In this document: positions 1 through 9,048 of the stretch, piece by piece | Numbering within the stretch: position 1 is the first letter of the stretch | Layout of the letters: each line of letters starts with the position of its first letter | Source of the DNA: Strongylocentrotus droebachiensis | Lineage: Eukaryota > Echinodermata > Echinoidea > Camarodonta > Strongylocentrotidae | Direction: 5' to 3' | Assembly: GCA_035222895.1 (NCBI GenBank) | Contig: JAVYIG010002526.1 | Coordinates: 62,001-126,000 of the forward strand | Length of the DNA stretch: 64,000 nucleotides | Translations under genes and position numbers: made by a program | The notes under the pieces: model-generated | Told to the model about the DNA's origin: nothing | What the model saw: only the letters and a program-made list of their open reading frames with translations | Databases searched by the model: none

Positions 1-828
1 GGTTGTTTAGCATTGAATAATAATGGCTAATTATTTTCTGTGATAATCATTCATATTCATTTACATACTAGTTGTTATGAAATGAAATAGAGTTGATTGT
101 ATTTCTTTTGTATATTTCAGGTTTTGAGACAGTTGAGTGTGACAGTACTTCTTTGGAGCGGCAGGATTTGCCGAGAGGGTATGTTGATCGACCTGACCAG
201 TTGCTTACAGATTATAATTTTTTTTTTCTTTTGGGGGGGGGGGGGGTGTGGTCCCCATATTAAGTGAAATTTTGCCATATCAATTTGGGCATATTTTGGG
301 ATTCGAACACTTTAGAGGGTCTTTAACATTTTCGGGACAGAAATTTTGTTGAGACATTATCTATAAATGATTGTTAGTACATTACATTTATATACACAAC
401 ACGATTGAGATAACATTTTTCTGTAAGATGGGATTTGAACATTGTACTTATACATGTTTATATTTTTTGGGGTGCAATTTATAACGAACAAAAGTACAAA
501 AGCTAAATAGTTTTAAAATCATAAATTAAATATAGGATTCATGCTTTTATTAAATTTGGTTTTCTTTGTTAACACATACTGTATAGCAATTAACACTGTA
601 TGTAACAGAATCAAAAAATCTTTTGGAAAAGGTGTTATCTGCCCCTATTCTTTTCTCTCTATTTGATGAAAGGAATCTTAGTTTTTATGGTGCTACCACA
701 TAGTGATGCCAGTGGCATTATGTATGTGATCTGACCATTTGTCTGTTTTTAGTGAATGAGATAATTTAAAAATGGATTGAAATATTGTAAGACACTTTGC
801 ATTTATAAAACTTGTAAAGGTTATCTGG
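1..828. other. Left-edge DNA without a recognised gene
   Basis: No coding region is recognised. A run of 14 G lies at 233-246. A pyrimidine-rich tract ending in CAG at 120, followed by an open stretch with a GTATGT-like donor near 179, could be a short exon of about 58 nt. Nothing else in the window supports a host gene there, so this is only noted. Confidence 0.4.
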
Positions 829-832
829 TTAA

Positions 833-1513
833 CCCTAATAAGACCGGGCTATTTGAGTTCTTAATGCAGCCAGATCTCAGACGTCCGATCGCCGCTAAAA
901 ATTGACATGCATGTCAAGTGAAGTGTATAGAATACTATAGCAATTTCAATTTTTTGAAAAAATAGTCATTTGCATATTTATGGTAAATTATGCGAATAAG
1001 GTCAAAAAAATCATATTTTTACCAATAAATCATATATTCTTCATATTTAAGGTTTTTTCCACTACATATATTTGTTAGACCTTTTGGAATAATAATACGG
1101 CCAAAAAAATTGGAAGAGCTAGATTATTCCTTATGTTATCTCTAGTTTTTGTTGTTTTATTTCATTTCTAACTATAATTCAACTATTTTGACCCCCAAAA
1201 ACAAAAACCTAAACTTTAAACAAGACCAAATAACCAATGTTTTATCTCTTTTTAGGAAAAATGATATTTCCATATGTTTTGTACACAAATCACGAAAATG
1301 ATCGATTTTCGGGCCGACATGTAAAGACAAAAGGTCACATGACTTTGTAACGGTAGGTCAGATTTTCAAAAAAAAAATTTAAAGATGCGCAAGACTTGAA
1401 AGAATAAAGTCATTAAGCGACGGGGCGTCATCCATATGCGGTCTCGAACAATCAGAACAATCGCGGAGGGGGGGGGGGGGCATAATGGGCCCCCCTCCCC
1501 GGCCTTATTAGGG
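833..1513. mobile_element. MITE with TTAA target duplication, 681 bp
   Basis: The sequence TTAA at 829-832 and 1514-1517 flanks inverted ends. The left end begins CCCTAATAAGACCGGG and the right end, reverse-complemented, begins CCCTAATAAGGCCGGG, one mismatch in 16. There is no coding capacity inside. Near the right end are G and C runs (about 1449-1500). TTAA duplication with CCC-starting inverted ends is characteristic of the piggyBac superfamily, so a non-autonomous piggyBac-type element is the likely identity. The family assignment is inferred from the ends only. Confidence 0.75.
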
Positions 1514-1775
1514 TTAAGAGGTCATAGGTCACTTTAAGATTTTGAGATATTTGTGTTTCAAGCAGTTATATATATATTTCTTATTTGCATTGACTTTTTT
1601 GTTGTTTTTGTAATTTAATTGTAAATATTGGGGTACTAGTAAAATTTAACCAAAAATATTTCAAAATTTCAATTAAAATCAAAATTAGATATGGCTTATT
1701 TCTTTTAAATCTTGTATTTTCCATGTTTTATATTACAGGTGCTTGTTCATCCATCAAGGACAACACTCCTTTTTT

Positions 1776-2476
1776 GTTTGTTTTGTTGAGTTTGTGGCAC
1801 TTCTACGCCCTGGTATTGTCTCGTTACTGTTTTGTGTTTGTAACTTTCTATCCTGTGTTTTTTTTTCACGTGTCTGGCAATTGACATAATCCTCTGGCCA
1901 CGAAATTGCCAGTTGGTGGTCGAATAAAATTGCCTTAAGGACATATGATCTTGTTTTGTGTGGCTAACACTTCTACGTCCTGGTATTGTCTTGTTACTGT
2001 TTTGTGTTTGTAACTTTCTATCCTGTGTTTTTTTCACGTGTCTGGCAATTGACATAATCCTCTGGCCACGAAATTGCCAGTAGGTGGTCGAATAAAGTTG
2101 CCTTAAGGACATGATCTTTGTTTCTTGTTGAAATTCCATGTTGAAAATAACTAACCCAAGAATCTAAATCTTGAATCGAAATCTGAATCTTGAATCAAAA
2201 TCTGAATCTTGAATCGAAATCTGAATCCAACATCTAAATATATCCAACATCTGAATCTGGCAATTGACATAATCCTCTGGCCACGAAATTGCCAGTAGGT
2301 GGTCGAATAAAGTTGCCTTAAGGACATGATCTTTGTTTCTTGTTGAAATTCCATGTTGAAAATAACTAACCGAAGAATCTAAATCTTGAATCGAAAGCTG
2401 AATCTTGAATCAAAATCTGAATCTTGAATCGAAATCTGAATCCAACATCTAAATATATCCAACATCTGAATCTGCA
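1776..2476. repeat. Tandem repeats with stem-loops upstream of the Helentron
   Basis: A unit of about 170 bp (recognisable from acttctacg at about 1799 and 1969) is repeated, and its core occurs a third time at about 2255-2370. Each copy contains CTGGCAATT and, about 20 nt later, AATTGCCAG, a 9-bp-arm stem-loop. Interleaved at 2157-2254 and 2373-2476 is a second repeat made of degenerate units of about 18-20 bp (aatcttgaatcgaaatctg). Minus-strand open frames here merely follow the repeat. It may be the 5' subterminal region of the Helentron, but this is not proven. Confidence 0.7.
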
Positions 2477-3181
2477 TCTGAATTTTGTTATTGTGTAATA
2501 CGAGAATAACTGGTAATTTGCATGTGAGTGATATACAGTTGACTGGTTGATTGGATGTGAAGACATTTGAAAAGAAGTTTAGAAACAGCAGTGAGATTGA
2601 TTGGAGAAAGAATAAAACGCAAAGCAAAATCGAACAAGCACATACGGAGTACGAGAAATACAAGTGATTAAGCTTTGAATTTATGTAAAGAGGACGAAGA
2701 TTTGAGAGCGTAAATAAAAGTGCTAGTAAGTGGTTGTAAAAAGAGAAGGAAGGAAAGTTTGGTCAGGAGATAAATAGTCTAATTACAAAAGTGAGGCTGA
2801 TTGATTGCGAGGAGACAAAAATAAATTTATAAGTGACTTTGAGAGAAGAAATACAGAGTGGGCTTGATTGATTGTTGTAAAGAGAGAAAGAAAGAAAATT
2901 TGATCAGGTATACAAAAGGCAGAAGCAGGAGATAGAAGTAGAATTAATCAAAGAAAAAGAAGGGTGGAAGTTTTAGAAATATAAGTGAGCTTGATCGATT
3001 GCAGAGAGAGTAAGAAAGAAATTTTGGTCAGGTACACAGAGTTCTAGAAAATATAAGTGAGCTTTATTGCACTGATTGGTATTGACTTAACAAACATCTC
3101 TGACAATATTGTGGTTTGTATTGAAAAAGTAGCACAGTCTTGAGATATCCAGGATAGCTAACAATTATAAACAAAGGCCAT
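2477..3181 (+). other. A/G-rich leader upstream of the Helentron frame
   Basis: No open frame of note. Loosely repeated phrases (gtgagcttgattgattg followed by agagagaaagaaagaaa and ttggtcagg) recur about every 110-130 bp between 2580 and 3070, which suggests a decayed tandem repeat. The first ATG of the following frame lies at 3182. I see no convincing core promoter. Confidence 0.4.
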
Positions 3182-6100
3182 ATGTTGAAAGACAAAAATC
3201 ACAAAATGAAGGTCAGTGATAGAAATACTGAATGCCATGTTGAAGAGACTTTAGAGTGTTATATATGTGGAAAAGATTTTGATGGCAAGGAGAATGAAGT
3301 GAAATGTGAAAGTTGTCCTAACTCTTACCATGTGGCATGTATGAATATCTCTTGTGAAGATAAATTTAGTGACATTACACTTGTATGGATTTGCCTATGC
3401 GGAAATAACAATATTTCTGTACGTATGTTTGACCATCTAGGTATCCCTATTGATGTCAACCAATATGAATGCATCAGTCCGAATCATGAGGTCATGGAAG
3501 AGCCTGACAGTACACATGATGAATGCTCTACCTCAAGAAAGATTGAAAGAAGCCGTAGAGGCCGCTTTACAAAGATGAAAAGGTATGTGAAGAAAGGACA
3601 TAAGCGATCAATATCCCCCAAAGAAACAAATACAAAAAAGAGGAGAAATGAAAGGTACGTTGATGACTGTAAAAATACGTCAACATGTGATCAGTCGGAA
3701 AATGTAGAAAATGCAATTGGCAAGGAAGAGGAATCTGGTTCAAGATGGGACTCGATAAGATCACGAAAGGCAAAACGCTTGGAGAAAAGACAAGGAATGA
3801 TTTCTGTAGATAACAAATACAGACATGAGGATGAGTGTTCACATGAGAACAAAAGAGAAAAGGGAGTGACATACATAGGAAAAGCAATGAAGCATCTGTA
3901 CCGCAAATCAAACAGGAAAATCAAAGTTCCAAGTACTGAAAACCAATCAAAAATGACACAAGACAACGAAAAATCAAAAACGAGTGTATCAAGCACAAAG
4001 AAACAAATAGAGGTGCCGGAGATCAGTGAAAATGATTTGAAGGTAACACGTACAGGAACGGTTTCTCATGAAGAGACAAATGTGTGTAAAGATGGTAATG
4101 ACGAACATTGTTTGAAGTCGAACGAGATGGCTATGTTGTACAGTAAACAGAAATCTCCTAGTGAATGGTCTTCTTCAGATCTTGATGCTCTTGTAACATG
4201 TTCAATTGATATGTTTTCTGCTAGCCCTGATGACGTATCTGAGAGTATTTGTAAGAAAGGTGATGGCACATCTCTTGGCGAACCAAAGACAGGACCTATT
4301 ACCAAGTACGCACATCCAGATTCACTGGTCAACACCCTTGAAGAATCACTCAAGAATTGTGATGGCTGTCTTATGAACTTTGGTAAGCAGACTTTTCTCA
4401 TAATGTCACATGAAACAGGTTACTACATCTTTGATGCACATTCCAGAAGTAGAAAAGGGTGTCAAAGTAAGCAAGGAAAAAGCATTCTCATGCACACTAA
4501 AACTTGGCTCGGAATATACACTTATTGCATACAATTGTTGAACTCTATGAAGCTCTCGTGTGACGAGCCATACAAGCTGACGCAGTTGAAGGTTGCATAC
4601 AGATCAAGTACCGATGCATTGAAACACACAATCCCAACAGATACAATTTCACAGGATAAGGTAGATGAAAGTCTAGTTGTAATGCAAACTGAAGATTGTT
4701 CCGTATCTAAACCCGAATCAAGCCAAGAGGAAGTACATGTAACACTCGATTGGAAAGTGCAAGCAAAACCTACCAAACCCACTGATGAAATAGCTTTTGA
4801 TCTCAAATCCTACATGAAAGTGCAAGCAAAACCTACCAAACCCACTGATGAAATAGCTGTTGATCTCAAATCCAAAAGAGTTCATGCTGGTGGCAAGAAA
4901 AAAAGAAAAGGTAAAGCAAGGAACAAGAAAGGTCAAGCAAGGAACGAGAAAGGTCAGTTCATCAAAGGGAAAAAAGTAACTGATGGAAATAACTCTTCTG
5001 ATAAATCGCAGATTAGATTTGACAAAGACGAAGGAATAGAATTAGCAGTGAATAATGAGACGCTGGATACAAAGAAATCTATGAATGCAGGTGACCAAGG
5101 ACTTGATACAAATACTTGTAAAAATGATAAAAACTCAGACCAGGCCGATTCAAAGAATAATCTGTTGAAACTGAATTTTGATGAAAATAGGAAAATTGAA
5201 ATAAATAATGATAGTGGCAGTGATATTCATATACATGTACCAGTGAAACGTTCGTGTGCAAGAACTTGTATAGAATCTGATACAGACACAAGTCCTGGAT
5301 ATGATATATTCAATAAAAGCATTTCACCAGAACGCAATATGTCTTTGAATGTTTCTGATCAACCAATAGATATGCCCAGAAATGAACAAGTAGACAATGT
5401 CTGTGAATCAGTATTGAAAAATGATGATATGATGACAATTGATTTGACATATGTTTTAGATGATCTAGAGGAAGATGCAATGTTTGATAATGAATTAAAG
5501 AATAAAAGCTTTGATACAGGAAAACATGTTACAGACAATGATACTGATATGTCACTAAATGATCATGATCATTCAAGAAATCCTTTAGAATCTTCTTCAG
5601 ATTCAAACATCAAAGATGAAGACATTGAAAAGGCAATAGATGCTAATATGTACACATGTACTGATGAAACGGAAACAGAAGTTGAATTTGTAGCAGATCT
5701 TGGATTACGTGATAGACCGGATAAAGATTTCAAATTTGTACCCCTCCAGAATAATGACAAACAGAACATTTGTTCAAAACTGAATATCAGATATATAGGC
5801 AAATGCTGTGATTCAAGGTTAGATAGAGATAGCTTTATTGGAGTTCCTTTACAAAGTAAACAAATTACTGGTGATGGCAATTGTTTCTTTCGTGCAATTT
5901 CCTATGTAATTTCTGGAACTGAGCGTAATCATGCAATTATAAGAAAGGCCACTGTGAAACATTTATTGCAAACCAAGGACATGTTTAGTAATACATTGAG
6001 GCAAGAGTATAGAACAGTCAGAGAATATGTTTTGAAACGTAAAATAATGGAAGACGGAACGTGGGCTACAGACACTGAAATTAGCGCTTTAGCAAATTTA

Positions 6101-6943
6101 ATCGATACTGATATTTATTCATACAATGACCAAGTACCATGTTGGCAATTGTTCTCTGCAAAGAAACCTGGAAGAATTAATATTGTAACATCTGATAAGG
6201 GAATTTATATACTATACACAGGAAATGTTCATTTTAATGTTGTTGAATCTGTAGATTTTGTCAATTTCAATTCATTGGAACAGACAAGAACAACTAAAGA
6301 AGATAAAACGTCAACGAGAACGTTGCCATGTCCATCAATTCAGGCTGATGTTAAAGTAAAGCATGAGTTCAAGAAATGTAGATCCAAGTGTCAGATAGAG
6401 GAAGAAATTGATGAAGTAGTGGATAAGTCTCCTGAAACATTTCAAAACCATGTTGATCCAAAGGGAAAAAAATGTAGGCTCACGATAAATCATGATGAGG
6501 GGAAAGGTAATGCAAATCTTTTTGACATGACATATGAACAGGGTGCAAGTAAATTTAGGAATGAACATCAGTCTGAATCAGTTCACAACAAACGTAACAC
6601 CAAGGATGAAACCCCTGAAAGTAATCACAAAGACAAATGCGCAAGAGTCGATACACACATAACGCTTGTTGCCCAAGGGACATTCAATCAAGGTCATACA
6701 AGATTTGGTTACTCAAGTGGAAAGCAGTGTGTTCCCAATTCACTATCTGCACTGTTGTATAGCAAAGTAAAAAATGCCAATGATTGGAAAAGTACAGATC
6801 TAGACAGGATTTTGAACAACGGTGATGAATTATATCGTTACATACGACGATCCACTTCACTAGACAACGAATACTTATTGATATCTGATCTATTTGAATA
6901 TTTGGATGCGTACAATGAATTGTTTAACATAAAAATGTCGTGA
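3182..6943 (+). CDS. Helentron protein part 1: PHD finger, protease-like domain, OTU protease
   Basis: This frame has 1253 residues and starts at ATG 3182. A PHD-type zinc finger spans about residues 26-73 (C26xxC29, C42xxC45, H50xxC53, W69, C71xC73). Long Lys/Arg- and Asp/Glu-rich low-complexity regions follow, including a tandem 21-residue repeat. Residues about 300-470 resemble the herpesvirus large-tegument (C76-like) cysteine protease: a candidate Cys310 and an FDAHSR motif with D418 and H420. Residues about 890-1025 form an OTU domain with GDGNC (D898, C901) and a C-terminal H1017. A second protease-like domain opens near the end (GKQCVPNSL, C1183) and continues in the next frame. OTU and tegument-type proteases cleave ubiquitin, so counteracting host ubiquitin signals is a plausible role. 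The activity here is inferred. Confidence 0.8.
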   Translation: MLKDKNHKMKVSDRNTECHVEETLECYICGKDFDGKENEVKCESCPNSYHVACMNISCEDKFSDITLVWICLCGNNNISVRMFDHLGIPIDVNQYECISPNHEVMEEPDSTHDECSTSRKIERSRRGRFTKMKRYVKKGHKRSISPKETNTKKRRNERYVDDCKNTSTCDQSENVENAIGKEEESGSRWDSIRSRKAKRLEKRQGMISVDNKYRHEDECSHENKREKGVTYIGKAMKHLYRKSNRKIKVPSTENQSKMTQDNEKSKTSVSSTKKQIEVPEISENDLKVTRTGTVSHEETNVCKDGNDEHCLKSNEMAMLYSKQKSPSEWSSSDLDALVTCSIDMFSASPDDVSESICKKGDGTSLGEPKTGPITKYAHPDSLVNTLEESLKNCDGCLMNFGKQTFLIMSHETGYYIFDAHSRSRKGCQSKQGKSILMHTKTWLGIYTYCIQLLNSMKLSCDEPYKLTQLKVAYRSSTDALKHTIPTDTISQDKVDESLVVMQTEDCSVSKPESSQEEVHVTLDWKVQAKPTKPTDEIAFDLKSYMKVQAKPTKPTDEIAVDLKSKRVHAGGKKKRKGKARNKKGQARNEKGQFIKGKKVTDGNNSSDKSQIRFDKDEGIELAVNNETLDTKKSMNAGDQGLDTNTCKNDKNSDQADSKNNLLKLNFDENRKIEINNDSGSDIHIHVPVKRSCARTCIESDTDTSPGYDIFNKSISPERNMSLNVSDQPIDMPRNEQVDNVCESVLKNDDMMTIDLTYVLDDLEEDAMFDNELKNKSFDTGKHVTDNDTDMSLNDHDHSRNPLESSSDSNIKDEDIEKAIDANMYTCTDETETEVEFVADLGLRDRPDKDFKFVPLQNNDKQNICSKLNIRYIGKCCDSRLDRDSFIGVPLQSKQITGDGNCFFRAISYVISGTERNHAIIRKATVKHLLQTKDMFSNTLRQEYRTVREYVLKRKIMEDGTWATDTEISALANLIDTDIYSYNDQVPCWQLFSAKKPGRINIVTSDKGIYILYTGNVHFNVVESVDFVNFNSLEQTRTTKEDKTSTRTLPCPSIQADVKVKHEFKKCRSKCQIEEEIDEVVDKSPETFQNHVDPKGKKCRLTINHDEGKGNANLFDMTYEQGASKFRNEHQSESVHNKRNTKDETPESNHKDKCARVDTHITLVAQGTFNQGHTRFGYSSGKQCVPNSLSALLYSKVKNANDWKSTDLDRILNNGDELYRYIRRSTSLDNEYLLISDLFEYLDAYNELFNIKMS
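4751..4876 (+). repeat. In-frame 63-bp tandem repeat
   Basis: Two nearly identical 63-bp copies encode the peptide pattern KVQAKPTKPTDEIA.DLKS within the low-complexity region of the preceding protein. The near-identity implies a recent in-frame duplication. Confidence 0.85.
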
Positions 6944-6956
6944 ACCAGTCACTGGA

Positions 6957-9020
6957 TTGTTAGATGGAGATGAAATGATATTGGCCCAGTCTCTTTCGAT
7001 GACATTGAAGCAAGCAATCGAACAAGAACTCTGTACTGATTCTGATGCATGTTTTGTGACATTTGCTGGAAGTACTTTGATTGTATTATCTGGTCAAGAT
7101 GGTTTCTTTGTATTTGATTCACATTCCAGAAGCAGTGGAGGTTTTCAGATTGATAACGGACACAGTGTTGTACTTAGTACTCCAAGTTGGCAAGGTGTGT
7201 ACAAGCATTGCATGAGGTTAGCAAAAACAAGGGGATGTCCCATGCACACTGAATATGAGGTAACTAGTGTATGTGCAAAAGCAACTTCCGGTAAGAATGA
7301 AACCTTGAAAGGCTATCCACAGTTACAGGATGTTTTTTGTAGTCAGATTCCATTGTCAAATAGTCACAGTGAAAGTCAGTTTGAAAGCTCTGGATGTTCC
7401 ATACATTGTGAAAGCTTTGATGAAGTTCAAAGATTGGATGAGAGTATTTCCCCAGAAGAAATCTTTGATGGCCCAAATGTATTTTTCTTCCCTGAAAAAA
7501 CAAACGAAACTATCATTCATGATGTAAATTATAACGGTCAGCAATTAAAACTGAAGAGTGTGACAATTGGCTTAACCAAATTAAAAGAATCACAGCTGAA
7601 TAATAGTTGTCTTCTAAAAGAAACTGACTCTATGAAAACAGAATATGTAAATGAAGACAAAGGAGACTCCAAAAATTATACTAAATGTGGAAATAAGTCT
7701 GACAAATTGAATTCAGTGAACAAAATTCAAAATTCCAACTCTACCTTAAGCAGAAAACGAAAATGGAGTAACCTCGAAAGCGATGTGAAAGTTGATGTTG
7801 ACCTTTGCAAGGAAATTCGAAAAACCAAATGGGTGAAAGTAAATGAGAACGACAGCTTAAGAATTGATGAAAGCGAATATGCTGATAGTAATGACGAATT
7901 AATAATAATTGGAGAAGTTCATTCTACATTGTGGTTTAAGCCTCTGGATGTAAGAAAAAAGAAAGAGTGTTGTCAAAAGGTAAACATCTCGGATTTGTCT
8001 TTTATTTCTGATCGTACAGTTCAAGAATGTGGTCTTATCTCACAACCGAAAGATGTCAAACATATCAGAGGGGACGGAAATTGTTTTTATCGTGCTATAT
8101 CATTTGCAATCACAGGAAATGAGGACAACCATGATATCGTGAGAAATGAAATTGTTTTACATCTACTGAAAAACCAAGATAGATTTATTGGATGTTTGAG
8201 AACGGGTTATGTGAGTATTTCAGATTATGTTTCAAAAAAGAATATACAGCAGAATGGTACTTGGGCGACAGAAATGGAAATCATGGTTTTGGCAAATTTG
8301 ATTGAAACTGATATCTACATATATGACGATCAGCTGTTCCGATGGGGCATATATTCTGGTCTAAATGTACAAGTTGGAAAAGTCACAACTGACAAAGGTA
8401 TCTATCTGAGGCATACACAACATATTCATTATGATGTTGTTTTGTCGGTGCAATCATCTGAGTCTCATGTTATGCATAACCTAAATTTTAATGGCAATAG
8501 TGATTCTGGTCCCTATGAACTGCAGAAAACAATCAGTAATTTGTCTAGAAATAGCCAAGAAAACAAGACTGCCGACATTGAAAATCTTAGAAATGTAGAC
8601 AATGGAAAGAAAAAACGTAAAACCAGACGAAGTTGTAATCAAAGTAGGAAGGACAATAGACAGCGAATGAGAGGAAAACGAGCCCAGACCAAAGATGAGA
8701 TGATTAAGAGAAAGGAAAAGTGTCTTCACAATTTGCAAATGAGACAAATTAAAAGGAAGAATAAATATGAAAATGATTTAACCTACAAAATAGAAAAAAT
8801 AAGTGAATTAAAACAAAGACAAAAAGAGAATTACAACACTAATTTATCACACAAAATAAAGCAAGGAGCTTATGTCAAACAAAGACAAAAAGAAATGTAT
8901 AAAAAAGATTCAAATTTCAGGAACATACAGCTAAATATTATGAAAACCAAATATCATTCTGATTTACATCATAAAAAGAAAATTTTGTATAGAAATAAAC
9001 AGAAATATATGAAAAAATGA
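6957..9020 (+). CDS. Helentron protein part 2: end of second protease-like domain, second OTU, basic coiled region
   Basis: This frame has 687 residues and opens at a TTG, with no suitable ATG near its start. It carries the second half of the tegument-protease-like domain begun in the previous frame: FFVFDSHSR with D54 and H56. The break falls beside an A-run near 6930-6935. Residues about 365-500 form a second OTU domain with GDGNC (C376) and HYD (H491), closely similar in layout to the first one, including NGTWATEMEI...ANLIETDIY. The last 120 residues are extremely Lys/Arg-rich and enter an 18-residue repeat that continues in the next frame, with the break near a run of A at about 9010-9016. 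It is best read as the middle of one long polypeptide. Confidence 0.78.
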   Translation: MLDGDEMILAQSLSMTLKQAIEQELCTDSDACFVTFAGSTLIVLSGQDGFFVFDSHSRSSGGFQIDNGHSVVLSTPSWQGVYKHCMRLAKTRGCPMHTEYEVTSVCAKATSGKNETLKGYPQLQDVFCSQIPLSNSHSESQFESSGCSIHCESFDEVQRLDESISPEEIFDGPNVFFFPEKTNETIIHDVNYNGQQLKLKSVTIGLTKLKESQLNNSCLLKETDSMKTEYVNEDKGDSKNYTKCGNKSDKLNSVNKIQNSNSTLSRKRKWSNLESDVKVDVDLCKEIRKTKWVKVNENDSLRIDESEYADSNDELIIIGEVHSTLWFKPLDVRKKKECCQKVNISDLSFISDRTVQECGLISQPKDVKHIRGDGNCFYRAISFAITGNEDNHDIVRNEIVLHLLKNQDRFIGCLRTGYVSISDYVSKKNIQQNGTWATEMEIMVLANLIETDIYIYDDQLFRWGIYSGLNVQVGKVTTDKGIYLRHTQHIHYDVVLSVQSSESHVMHNLNFNGNSDSGPYELQKTISNLSRNSQENKTADIENLRNVDNGKKKRKTRRSCNQSRKDNRQRMRGKRAQTKDEMIKRKEKCLHNLQMRQIKRKNKYENDLTYKIEKISELKQRQKENYNTNLSHKIKQGAYVKQRQKEMYKKDSNFRNIQLNIMKTKYHSDLHHKKKILYRNKQKYMKK

Positions 9021-9048
9021 AACATTCAAAGAAAATGTTAAAGCAGCT

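Noticed and set aside
121-178. Possible short coding exon with acceptor and GTATGT donor
   Set aside because: Splice-like signals alone are common in A+T-rich DNA. No protein similarity is recognised and no partner exon is visible.
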